Source: Streptomyces sp. WM4235 (GTDB lineage: Bacteria > Actinomycetota > Actinomycetes > Streptomycetales > Streptomycetaceae). From it: a stretch of 64,000 nt of DNA. A program made the translations under genes and the position numbers. Shown here piece by piece: positions 22,817 through 30,048 of the stretch. The stretch's first letter is position 1, and every line of letters starts with the position of its first letter. The DNA lies in contig NZ_LGDE01000226.1 of NCBI RefSeq assembly GCF_001279725.1, forward strand, positions 62,001-126,000, written 5' to 3'. The notes under the pieces are model-generated. The model was given only the letters and a program-made list of their open reading frames with translations. It ran no database searches and was not told where the DNA came from.

Positions 22817-24196
22817 GTGACATCCGCGGTCACGACCGACACGTCCGCCCGCCCCGGCTACGGACAACTCCTTCGCACTCCCGGCGCCCTCGGCTTCCTG
22901 CTCCCGGGCTTCGCCGCCCGACTGCCGTTCGGCATGCTGACCATCAGCATCCTGCTGCTCGTCCAGCACACCACCGGCTCCTACGCCAACGCCGGCATCG
23001 TCGCCGCCGTCACCGGCATCTCCATGGCGCTGTGCGCCCCCGTGATGGGCAACCTCACCGACCGCCACGGCCAGAGCGCCGTCCTGCTGCCGGTCGTACT
23101 GATCCACTCCGCCGCCGTCACCGGCCTGGCCGCGCTGGCCCTGGCCGGCGCGCCGGTCTGGGCGCTCGCCGCCGCCGCGATCCCCGCCGGCGCCTCGGTG
23201 CCGCAGGTCGGCCCGATGGTCCGGGCCCGCTGGGCCGCGAAGCTGGAGGGCTCCCCGCTGCTGCCGACGGCCGCCGCGTTCGAGTCCGTCACCGACGAGT
23301 TCACCTTCGTCGTCGGCCCGGTCCTCGCGACCGCCCTGTGCACCGGCATCCACCCCGCCGCCGGTCTGATCACCGAGGCCACCCTGAGCCTCCTCGGCGG
23401 ACTGCTGTTCGCCGCGCAGCGTCGGACCCAGCCCCCGGCACACGTCCAGGTCACCGGCGAGGCCAAGCGCGTCTCGGCCCTGACCTCCCCCGGTCTGCGC
23501 GTCCTGATCGTCGCCTTCCTCGGGATCGGCGCCGTCTTCGGCGGCATGCAGGTCTCCCTGGCCGCCTTCTCCAACGAGATCGGCAACCCGGGCGCCAACG
23601 GCCTGCTGTACGGCATCTTCGCCGCGGGCAACATGATCGCCGGCATCGCCTGCGGCGCCATCGCCTGGAAGATCGGCCCGCGCCGCCGGCTGCTGTTCGG
23701 CTACATCGGCCTGACCGCCTTCGCGTCCCTGCTGTGGACCGCCGACTCGACGGTCCCGCTGGCCGCGCTCGGCCTGTTCGTCGGACTGTGCATCGCCCCG
23801 GCCCTGATCACCGGCTACACCATGGTCGAGTCGCTGATCCCGGCGAACGCCCGCACCGAGGCCTTCACCTGGCTCACCGGCGCGGTCGCCTTCGGGCAGG
23901 CCATCGCGGTGATCGTCGCCGGCCGACTGACCGACGCGCACGGTTCCTCGTACGGCTTCCTGGTGCCGCTGGCGGCCACCGCCCTGGCGCTGGTCACCCT
24001 GCTGGCCCTGCGGGCCAAGCTCGCACCGCAGGCGCCGAGCCGGATCGTGAACGCCTCGTCCACCCACGAGAGCGCCACGGAGGCCGACTCGGGCGACGCC
24101 CCGGAGAACCCCGAGACCGCTTCCGCGACCGACGAGGAGACCGTCACGGGCACCGCCGCCCGGCGGGGCAGGCAGCGTGATCTGACCACCGTCTGA
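22817..24196 (+). CDS. MFS transporter
   Basis: This 459-aa protein has 12 predicted membrane helices, and the cytoplasmic loop after helix 2 contains NLTDRHGQSAVLLP, matching MFS motif A (G-x-L-x-D-R-x-G). It resembles putative actinobacterial exporters with a Ser/Thr/Glu-rich C-terminal tail (about 405-450), probably cytoplasmic. GTG 22817 (MTSAVTTDTSARPGYG) is chosen because GGAAAGG sits seven bases upstream and the hydrophobic domain follows soon after; the longer frame from 22544 or 22601 is not supported. The substrate is unknown. A long, structured leader precedes it. Confidence 0.85.
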   Translation: MTSAVTTDTSARPGYGQLLRTPGALGFLLPGFAARLPFGMLTISILLLVQHTTGSYANAGIVAAVTGISMALCAPVMGNLTDRHGQSAVLLPVVLIHSAAVTGLAALALAGAPVWALAAAAIPAGASVPQVGPMVRARWAAKLEGSPLLPTAAAFESVTDEFTFVVGPVLATALCTGIHPAAGLITEATLSLLGGLLFAAQRRTQPPAHVQVTGEAKRVSALTSPGLRVLIVAFLGIGAVFGGMQVSLAAFSNEIGNPGANGLLYGIFAAGNMIAGIACGAIAWKIGPRRRLLFGYIGLTAFASLLWTADSTVPLAALGLFVGLCIAPALITGYTMVESLIPANARTEAFTWLTGAVAFGQAIAVIVAGRLTDAHGSSYGFLVPLAATALALVTLLALRAKLAPQAPSRIVNASSTHESATEADSGDAPENPETASATDEETVTGTAARRGRQRDLTTV

Positions 24197-24266
24197 GCGT
24201 GGCCTGGGTCACCGCGCGCCGAGGACGGTGGACTGATCGGCCGGAATACGTCACCATGGAGCGTCG

Positions 24267-24293
24267 TTAGCACTCATTGAGTCAGAGTGCCAG
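24267..24293 (+). promoter_or_regulatory. CIRCE-like operator (HrcA site)
   Basis: TTAGCACTC at 24267-24275 is a perfect left half of the CIRCE consensus. After nine bases comes GAGTGC at 24285-24290, then CAG where the consensus has TAA. The spacing of 9 is exact. It lies 10 bases ahead of the GTG of the FmdB-type gene, overlapping its 5' leader, as CIRCE elements usually do. It predicts repression by HrcA and heat induction. Confidence 0.7.
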
Positions 24294-24303
24294 GAGGAAA
24301 TTC

Positions 24304-24597
24304 GTGCCGACCTACCAGTACCAGTGCACCGAGTGCGGTGAGGGCCTTGAGGCCGTGCAGAAGTTCACCGATGACGCACTGACCGTGTGCCCGAACTGCG
24401 ACGGACGCCTGAAGAAGGTGTTCTCCGCGGTCGGCATCGTCTTCAAGGGCTCCGGCTTCTACCGGAACGACAGCCGCGGCGCGTCGTCGAGCAGCACCCC
24501 TGCCTCGAAGCCCGCGTCCACGTCGTCCACGACCTCGACGGCCGCCGCCCCGGCCGCCTCGACGTCCGGAAGCGGCAGCTCCACCTCGGCTGCCTGA
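24304..24597 (+). CDS. FmdB-family zinc-ribbon protein
   Basis: This 97-aa protein has the N-terminal zinc ribbon MPTYQYQC-TEC...VCPNC, with Cys8, Cys11, Cys29 and Cys32, then LKKVFSAVGIVFKGSGFYRN. This is the FmdB/putative regulatory domain with its F-K-G-x-G-F/W-Y-x-x-D ending. The tail (about 60-97) is Ser/Thr/Ala-rich and disordered. GTG 24304 follows AGGAGG by six bases. FmdB proteins were first linked to amidase/formamidase operons, but their role is largely unknown. A CIRCE-like site directly upstream suggests heat-shock control. A strong hairpin at 24616 ends the transcript. Confidence 0.85.
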   Translation: MPTYQYQCTECGEGLEAVQKFTDDALTVCPNCDGRLKKVFSAVGIVFKGSGFYRNDSRGASSSSTPASKPASTSSTTSTAAAPAASTSGSGSSTSAA

Positions 24598-24615
24598 TCC
24601 CGTCAGTCTTCCGTA

Positions 24616-24648
24616 AGGCCCCGCAGCCCTCTCAGGGCAGCGGGGCCT
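24616..24648 (+). terminator. Hairpin terminator after the FmdB gene
   Basis: AGGCCCCGC pairs with GCGGGGCCT around an inner AGCCCT/AGGGCA, giving a stem of about 14 bp. It lies 18 bases past the stop and 26 bases before the MTA phosphorylase start. Confidence 0.8.
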
Positions 24649-24674
24649 CACGCATGCCCGGTTAGGCTGACCGC

Positions 24675-25508
24675 ATGGCGAATGCAGAGATCGGTGTCAT
24701 CGGCGGCTCGGGCTTCTACTCCTTCCTGGAGGACGTCACGGAGGTGCGGGTCGAGACCCCGTACGGGCCTCCCAGCGACTCCCTGTACCTGGGCGAGCTG
24801 GCCGGCCGGTCGGTGGCCTTCCTGCCGCGCCACGGACGCAGCCACACCGTGCCCCCGCACAAGATCAACTACCGGGCCAACCTGTGGGCCCTGCGCTCGG
24901 TCGGCGTCCGCCAGGTGCTCGGCCCCTGCGCGGTGGGCGGCCTGCGGGCCGAGTACGGTCCGGGCACACTGCTCGTCCCCGACCAGCTGGTCGACCGTAC
25001 GAAGACCCGCGCCCAGACCTTCTTCGACGGGGAGCCGCTGCCCGACGGCAGCGTCCCGAACGTCGTGCACACCACCTTCGCCGACCCCTACTGCCCCGTC
25101 GGCCGCGACGTGGCCCTGGCCGCGGCCCGCGGCCGGGACTGGGAGCCCGTGGACGGCGGCACCATGGTCGTCATCGAGGGGCCGCGGTTCTCGACGCGCG
25201 CCGAGTCGCGCTGGCACGCCGCGGCGGGCTGGTCGGTGGTCGGCATGACGGGCCACCCGGAGGCGGTCCTCGCCCGTGAGCTGGGGCTTTGCTACACCTC
25301 CATGGCGCTGGTGACCGACCTGGACGCGGGCGCCGAGACCGGCGAGGGCGTGTCCCACACCGAGGTCCTCAAGGTGTTCGGCGAGAACGTCGGGCGCCTG
25401 CGCGAGGTGCTCTTCGACGCGGTGGCGGCCCTGCCCCCGACGGAGTCCCGCGCCTGCCTGTGCACGCACGCGCACGACGGCTGGGACCTGGGCATCGAAC
25501 TGCCGTAG
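24675..25508 (+). CDS. mtnP: S-methyl-5'-thioadenosine phosphorylase
   Basis: This 277-aa protein is a purine-nucleoside phosphorylase of the MTAP branch. It has IGVIGGSGFYSFLEDV (phosphate-loop start), FLPRHGRSHTVPPHKINYRA (phosphate and substrate Arg/His, about 57-76), VIEGPRFSTRAESRWHAAA and VVGMTGHPEAVLARELGLCY. It splits methylthioadenosine to adenine and methylthioribose-1-phosphate in the methionine salvage pathway. ATG 24675 starts it. The Thr of GMTGHPE, where adenosine-specific enzymes have Asn or Asp, is in keeping with related actinobacterial enzymes, so inosine-type activity is not excluded. Confidence 0.9.
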   Translation: MANAEIGVIGGSGFYSFLEDVTEVRVETPYGPPSDSLYLGELAGRSVAFLPRHGRSHTVPPHKINYRANLWALRSVGVRQVLGPCAVGGLRAEYGPGTLLVPDQLVDRTKTRAQTFFDGEPLPDGSVPNVVHTTFADPYCPVGRDVALAAARGRDWEPVDGGTMVVIEGPRFSTRAESRWHAAAGWSVVGMTGHPEAVLARELGLCYTSMALVTDLDAGAETGEGVSHTEVLKVFGENVGRLREVLFDAVAALPPTESRACLCTHAHDGWDLGIELP

Positions 25509-25509
25509 C

Positions 25510-25640
25510 CGCCTTGGCCGACGTGGCCGACGTGGCCGACGTGGCCGCCTTGGCCGACGTGGATGACGTGGCCGGCCCAGCCGCCTTGGCCGACGTAGCC
25601 GCCTTGGCCGACGTGGATGACGTGGCCGGCGCAGTCGGGG
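25510..25640. repeat. Tandem 9-bp-based repeat (GCCGACGTG units)
   Basis: Directly after the mtnP stop, the 9-mer unit GCCGACGTG or close variants (GCCGCCTTG, GATGACGTG, GCCGGC) repeats about 13 times. A 36-base higher-order unit is seen twice. It would encode Ala-Asp-Val/Ala-Ala-Leu repeats in frame but has no start codon or ribosome site. A second, longer duplication (CGTGGGGCGCGG-TTCGACGGGCG) lies at about 25709-25770. The 383-base gap 25509-25891 otherwise holds no gene. Confidence 0.8.
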
Positions 25641-25891
25641 CAGTCGGGGCCCGGCGGTCCCGGAGGCGGTCCGTGTGCCGGGGTTTGCCAGGCGCGGACC
25701 GGCGGCGTTCGTGGGGCGCGGATTCGACGGGCGCGGACCTTCGGCCCTCGTGGGGCGCGGGTTCGACGGGCGGGCGTTCCGGTGGGCGCGGTGGGGCTCG
25801 CGGGAGGCGGGGTGTCACGTTCCGCGGGGCTGTGCGGTCAGAGCTGTGGAGGACCGGCCATCGGGGCCGTCCCGCACAGGAGGCGACCACC

Positions 25892-26449
25892 ATGCCGCGC
25901 ATCTCGCTCACCCCGCCCCGCACCCTCCTCAACCGCCTCGGCGCCTGGTACGCGCGCCGCGCCTACGGCAAGGTGCTCGCGCCCGGCCTCGCGTACGGGC
26001 ACAACGCCCGCGTCCTCCTCGCGTACGTCCGCCTCGAACGGCAGGTGGCGAAGTGGGGGGCTCTCGACGGACAGTTGAAGCATCTCGCCGTGATGGCGGC
26101 GGCGGCCCGCGTCAACTGCTCGTGGTGCGTGGACTTCGGCTACTGGGAGGGGCACGAGAAGGGTCTGTCCCCGGAGAAGGCCCGGAACGTGCCGCGCTGG
26201 CGCGAGGCCCGTGACGTCTTCACCGAGCCGGAACTGCTGGTCATGGAGTACGCCGAGGCCATGACCGAGACCGAGCCGACCGTCACGGACGCGCTGGCCG
26301 CCGAGCTGATCGCCCGTCTCGGCGAGGCCGCGTTCGTGGAGCTCACCGCGATGGTCGCGCTGGAGAACTGGCGCTCGCGCGTCAACAGCGCCTTCGGGCT
26401 GACCAGCCAGGGGTTCGCGGAGGCCTGCCGGAACCCGAACGCGGGCTGA
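25892..26449 (+). CDS. Carboxymuconolactone decarboxylase/AhpD-like protein
   Basis: This 185-aa all-helical protein carries LKHLAVMAAAARVNCSWCVD (about 71-90), the AhpD-like C-x-x-C motif that in relatives supports peroxidase or disulfide reactions. NSAFGLTSQGFAEAC near the end is also characteristic. ATG 25892 is preceded by AGGAGG at nine bases. The substrate is unknown. It is isolated from mtnP by the repeat-filled gap and followed by the SAF-domain gene. Confidence 0.82.
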   Translation: MPRISLTPPRTLLNRLGAWYARRAYGKVLAPGLAYGHNARVLLAYVRLERQVAKWGALDGQLKHLAVMAAAARVNCSWCVDFGYWEGHEKGLSPEKARNVPRWREARDVFTEPELLVMEYAEAMTETEPTVTDALAAELIARLGEAAFVELTAMVALENWRSRVNSAFGLTSQGFAEACRNPNAG

Positions 26450-26604
26450 AGCGTGCGCGCCGGTCCCCCGTGGGGGTGGCGGGGTTGTCCACAACCTGGG
26501 GATCGTCCACAGGCCCGAGCACAGACGGGCGGGGCGGCGGATCGTGAGGGGTGTCCGGGCGTCGGCCCGGACATCGGCGCACGAGCGATTCGGCGGTGTT
26601 CATC

Positions 26605-27114
26605 ATGTCCAGGACTGCTTCCCGGCTTCCCCTCTCCTCCGCGTGTCCCCCCGCGCGTCCCGTCCCCCTCTTCCCGCCGCTCCGCGTGGGGCGGGGCGGG
26701 GACCGGCTGCGGCGTGCCCTGCGACGTCGGCGGCGGGTCGGCGCGGCCGGCCTGGCCGTCGTGGCGGCCCTGCTGACCGCGGGCGGGACGGAGGCGCGGG
26801 CCTCCCGGGGCAGTGCGCCGCCCGAGGCGAAGCCACCGCCCGCGGTGGTGCGGATGGTGTCGGCCCCCGTGCGCATCGCGGACGCGGCGACCGTGCGGCT
26901 GCTGCGCCCCGGAGACCGGGTGGACGTGGTGGCGGCGGAGCGGGCGGGACCGCCCCGGGTGGTGGCGACGGCGGCCCGAGTTGCCGAAGTGCCGGAGCCC
27001 GAGCAGGGTGTCGGGGACGGCGGGGCGTTGGTGGTCCTGTCCGTGCCCCGGGAAACCGCGCGGGCCCTCGTGGGGGTGGGCAGTGTGTCACGCCTGGCGG
27101 TGACCCTGTGCTGA
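26605..27114 (+). CDS. SAF-domain (RcpC/CpaB-like) membrane-anchored protein
   Basis: The protein (169 aa from ATG 26605) has an Arg-rich start, a membrane helix (about 44-62, VGAAGLAVVAALLTAGG), then a SAF-like fold. VVRMVSAPVRIADAATVRLL, RPGDRVDVVA and GALVVLSVPRETARALVG resemble the outer part of Flp-pilus RcpC/CpaB proteins. Streptomyces have many such short SAF proteins of unknown role; no pilus genes are in this window. A longer in-frame start (26551) is less likely because its extra residues are Arg/Ser-rich without homology. Confidence 0.68.
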   Translation: MSRTASRLPLSSACPPARPVPLFPPLRVGRGGDRLRRALRRRRRVGAAGLAVVAALLTAGGTEARASRGSAPPEAKPPPAVVRMVSAPVRIADAATVRLLRPGDRVDVVAAERAGPPRVVATAARVAEVPEPEQGVGDGGALVVLSVPRETARALVGVGSVSRLAVTLC

Positions 27115-27136
27115 ATCGCACACGCGCCCAATCAAG

Positions 27137-27150
27137 TCACCTTGAGGTGA
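27137..27150. promoter_or_regulatory. Inverted repeat upstream of mscL
   Basis: TCACCT-TG-AGGTGA is a perfect 6-2-6 inverted repeat, 88 bases before the mscL start and 23 bases after the SAF-gene stop. It has the size of a regulator half-site pair. No regulator is assigned. Confidence 0.35.
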
Positions 27151-27237
27151 GGACCGATTGGACACGCCCGGCCCGTACTGCCGTAGCTTTCGGAACCGTT
27201 GGCTCCGTGTTTTGTGGATGTGAAGAGAGGCTCAGTG

Positions 27238-27867
27238 GTGAGCGAGAACAAGAAGGAGAGCGTCCTGGCAGGCTTCAAGGCCTTCCTGATGCGCGGCAAC
27301 GTGGTCGACCTCGCGGTGGCCGTGGTCATCGGTGCGGCGTTCACGAACATCGTGAACTCCATCGTGAAGGGGATCATCAGCCCGCTGGTCGGAGCCGTCG
27401 GAACGAAGAACCTGGACGTCTACTCCTCGTGTCTGAAGGACACCTGTGGGGTCAACGCCAAGGGCGAGCCGACCGGCGTGAACATCATGTGGGGTTCCGT
27501 GCTGAACGCCACGCTGACCTTCCTGATCACCGCGGCCGTCGTCTACTTCCTGATGGTGCTGCCGATGGCGAAGTACCTCGCCAAGGTCGAGCAGCGCCGC
27601 AAGGCCAGGGAAGGCGTCCAGGAGACGATGGAGATCACCGAGCTGGTGGTCCTCAAGGAGATCCGGGACACCCTGGTGGCACAGCGCACGGCGTCCGTCT
27701 CCGGTGCGGTCGACGGCCGTGGAGCGGGGCAGGGCCAGGGCCAGGGCCAGGGCCAGGCTCCGGGTTACGGCCAGGGCTCGGGCTACGCGCAGGGCCCCGG
27801 CTACGCGCAGAACCCCGGCTACGGCCAGGGTCCGGGGTACGGGCAGGGGCGCGACGGCTCGCTCTGA
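27238..27867 (+). CDS. mscL: Large-conductance mechanosensitive channel MscL
   Basis: This 209-aa protein has the MscL plan: N-terminal helix ESVLAGFKAFLMRGNVVDLA (S1/TM1 start), VVIGAAFTNIVNSIVKGIIS (pore helix with the G-A gating residues), a periplasmic loop, TM2 (about 85-107) and the charged helix KVEQRRKAREGVQET. It opens under membrane tension to release solutes during hypo-osmotic shock. GTG 27238 lies seven bases after GAGAGG. Unusually, the C-terminus (about 160-209) is a Gly-Gln-Tyr-Pro repeat tail (GQGQGQ, then GYGQGPGY units) of about 50 residues, beyond the usual length of about 130-150. Confidence 0.93.
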   Translation: MSENKKESVLAGFKAFLMRGNVVDLAVAVVIGAAFTNIVNSIVKGIISPLVGAVGTKNLDVYSSCLKDTCGVNAKGEPTGVNIMWGSVLNATLTFLITAAVVYFLMVLPMAKYLAKVEQRRKAREGVQETMEITELVVLKEIRDTLVAQRTASVSGAVDGRGAGQGQGQGQGQAPGYGQGSGYAQGPGYAQNPGYGQGPGYGQGRDGSL

Positions 27868-27877
27868 GCCCGCCCGC

Positions 27878-28114
27878 TCAGACGTGGTGCGGGGGCTTCT
27901 CGTCGAGGAAGCGGGCCAGGTCGGCCGCGCTTCCGCCGGCGGGGGGTCGCTCGCCCCATCCCCGGTCGGTGTCGTCCGAGGACTGCCGGTCCAGCGGGTC
28001 GTCGAAGTCGATCCTGGCCTTCGGCTTCGGCTTGGCCGCAGGGGCCGCGGGATCGGGCGTGGACACGGGCGCGTGGTGCGCGTCCTGCGGGTCGGAGGCG
28101 GGGGCGGTACTCAT
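27878..28114 (-). CDS. Small acidic hypothetical protein
   Basis: This 78-aa protein (MSTAPASDPQDAHHAPVSTP... and KARIDFDDPLDRQSSDDTD, ending DLARFLDEKPPHHV) is disordered, rich in Pro, Asp and Ala, with no signal or membrane helix. Codon use is strongly GC-biased at third positions in this frame, supporting coding. It is convergent with mscL (10 bases apart). Upstream lies a broken transporter fragment that partly occupies the same strand in another frame. No family is recognised. Confidence 0.55.
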   Translation of the reverse strand: MSTAPASDPQDAHHAPVSTPDPAAPAAKPKPKARIDFDDPLDRQSSDDTDRGWGERPPAGGSAADLARFLDEKPPHHV

Positions 28115-28177
28115 GGCTCCAGGGTACGGCCGCCCCGACCCCCGCCTCCGGCCCCGCTCGGCTGGGGGCTTCCGCGC

Positions 28178-28454
28178 CCTCACGGGCGTGGAACCGCTGG
28201 CACACGGCGAGACAGGTGGCGTAGAAGCCGATGAACAACCACAGCGCGTTGGTCATCTTCATCCCCGCGAACATCGCGGGGATGAAGAAGGAGATGAAGA
28301 AGAAACCGGATGCGGCGCCGGCCGAGGAGAAGCCGGTGACGGCGCCGGCCTCCATCTCGGACTGCTGTATCGCGGCCTCCCGCGCTGCCGGGCCCTGACC
28401 CTCGGCCGCCCGCATGTGCTGGTCCCGGAAGATCACCGGGATCTGCCGGAAGGT
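28178..28454 (-). pseudogene. Remnant of a NarK-type nitrate/nitrite transporter (C-terminal part)
   Basis: This frame reads TFRQIPVIFRDQHMRAAEG, then EMEAGAVTGFSSAGAASGFF, ISFFIPAMFAG and ALWLFIGFYATCLAVC. That is the last pair of membrane helices of Nark/NasA-type MFS nitrate transporters, which have T-F-R-x-I-x-x-I-F, GFSSAxGAxGGFFIP and A-L-x-x-F-I-x-F-Y-x-x-C. The upstream 350 residues are absent and no suitable start exists, and the FF-ISFFIP stretch looks rearranged. The rest of the gap to LtrA (28455-28839) shows no gene. It is read as a decayed gene. Confidence 0.7.
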
Positions 28455-28839
28455 GGGACGGGGCCTGCGGCATCCAGTGCGCGATGGGGCGGCCCGGGCG
28501 GTACCGCGCCGGGGTGGCACGCGTCAGAGGAAACGCACCGTGAGCGACGGAAGCAGGTCCCGTCCCACGCAGTGCGTTGGTCGCTCCGTCCACCGCGCCA
28601 AGGACCGGGGCTCCACCACCGGGAACGACCGGCCGGGGTTGTCGGTGCCCATCCCGTCGAAGCCGGAGTCGTCGAAGCCCGGGGCGTCGAAGCCGTGCTC
28701 CACGCGGCCCTGCCCATCGACCCCCGGGGCGTCGAACCCCGGCACGCGATGTCCCCCGACGAGTCCGCCCGGGGTACGCGGGCGCCACGGGCCGCGCGCC
28801 TCGCCTGCCGACCCGCGACCGGCTGCTGTGCTGGGCCGT

Positions 28840-29994
28840 ATGACGTACGTACCGATGACCGCCCGGAGCCGGGACGAGAGCCACCGCGCCGCGACTCCCC
28901 TGGAGCTCTTCTTCGACCTGTGTTTCGTGGTCGGCGTGGCACAGGCGGGCCGCCAACTCGTCCACGCCCTGGCGGAGGGGCACGTGGGCAGCGGCATCAC
29001 CGGCTACCTCTTCGTGTTCTTCGGGGTGTGGTGGGCCTGGATGAACTTCACCTGGTTCGCCTCCGCCTACGACGTCGACGACATCCCGTACCGGATCGCG
29101 ACCCTGGTGCAGATCTCCGGGGTGCTCGTGTACTCGGCCGGGATCCCGCGCGCCTTCAACGACAACGACTGGACCGTCGCGGTCATCGGCTACCTGGTGA
29201 TGCGCATCGCGCTGACCTTCCAGTGGCTGCGGGCGGCCGCCGGGGAGCGCGGTCCGGCCCGCCGCTGCGCGATCACCTACGCGGTGGGGCTGCTGATCTG
29301 TCAGGCGGGTTGGACGGCGCTGCTCCTGGCCCCCGAGAGCGCCCGGCAGTGGCTGTTCCTGGTCATGGTGGTGGCGGAGTTGGCGGTGCCGGTCATCGCG
29401 GAGCACGGTCACCAGACGCCGTGGCATCCGCACCACATCGCGGAGCGGTACGGCCTGTTCACCATCATCGTGCTCGGCGAGACCATCGCCGCCAGCACGG
29501 TCGCCGTGCAGTCGGCGATCGACGAGCACGAGGCACTGGGCGAGTTGCTGCCGATCGCGGCGGGCGGTCTGCTGCTGGTCTTCGCCGCCTGGTGGATCTA
29601 CTTCGCGGTCCCCGTGCACGAGGGGCTGCGCACCAACCGCGATGCCATCCCGTGGGGTTACGGGCACTTCGTGATCCTGGCGTCGGCGGCGGCGATCGGC
29701 GCCGGCATCGAGGTGGCGATCGAGCAGGCGGTGGGCAAGGCGCACGTCTCCGACCTGGCCGCGAACCTCGCGGTGGCCGTCCCGGCCGCGCTGTTCCTGC
29801 TCTTCGTGTGGTTCCTGCACTCCCGTCACTTCAAGCGGGGCATGGCCCAGCAGCTGGTGCTCCCGATCTCGGCCCTGGCCGTCCTCGCGTGCTCCTGGAC
29901 CGGCGAGCACGCGGTGCTGTGGATCGGACTGGTGGCGGCCGCCACGGTGGCGGTGGGCGTGACCTTGGCCGAGCGGGCGCGTTCTGGTGCGTGA
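28840..29994 (+). CDS. Low temperature requirement protein A (LtrA) family
   Basis: This 384-aa protein is a polytopic membrane protein with 10-12 helices and the LtrA signature: RAATPLELFFDLCFVVGVAQ near the start (E-L-F-F-D-L-x-F-V), NFTWFASAYDVDD, PHHIAERYGLFTIIVLGETI and RTNRDAIPWGYGHFVILASA. The family was named from Listeria cold-growth mutants; its biochemical role is unknown. ATG 28840 is the call, with an in-frame ATG at 28855 possible. It is separated by 54 bases from the P450 gene downstream and may share its transcript. Confidence 0.88.
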   Translation: MTYVPMTARSRDESHRAATPLELFFDLCFVVGVAQAGRQLVHALAEGHVGSGITGYLFVFFGVWWAWMNFTWFASAYDVDDIPYRIATLVQISGVLVYSAGIPRAFNDNDWTVAVIGYLVMRIALTFQWLRAAAGERGPARRCAITYAVGLLICQAGWTALLLAPESARQWLFLVMVVAELAVPVIAEHGHQTPWHPHHIAERYGLFTIIVLGETIAASTVAVQSAIDEHEALGELLPIAAGGLLLVFAAWWIYFAVPVHEGLRTNRDAIPWGYGHFVILASAAAIGAGIEVAIEQAVGKAHVSDLAANLAVAVPAALFLLFVWFLHSRHFKRGMAQQLVLPISALAVLACSWTGEHAVLWIGLVAAATVAVGVTLAERARSGA

Positions 29995-30048
29995 AGACGG
30001 TCGGGGGCGATTCGGCGTGCTGCCGACGAATGGGAAGAAGGTGCGGGC

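Noticed and set aside
25510..25640. Possible CRISPR array
   Set aside because: The units are 9 bp with no spacers and no cas genes; it is a simple tandem repeat.
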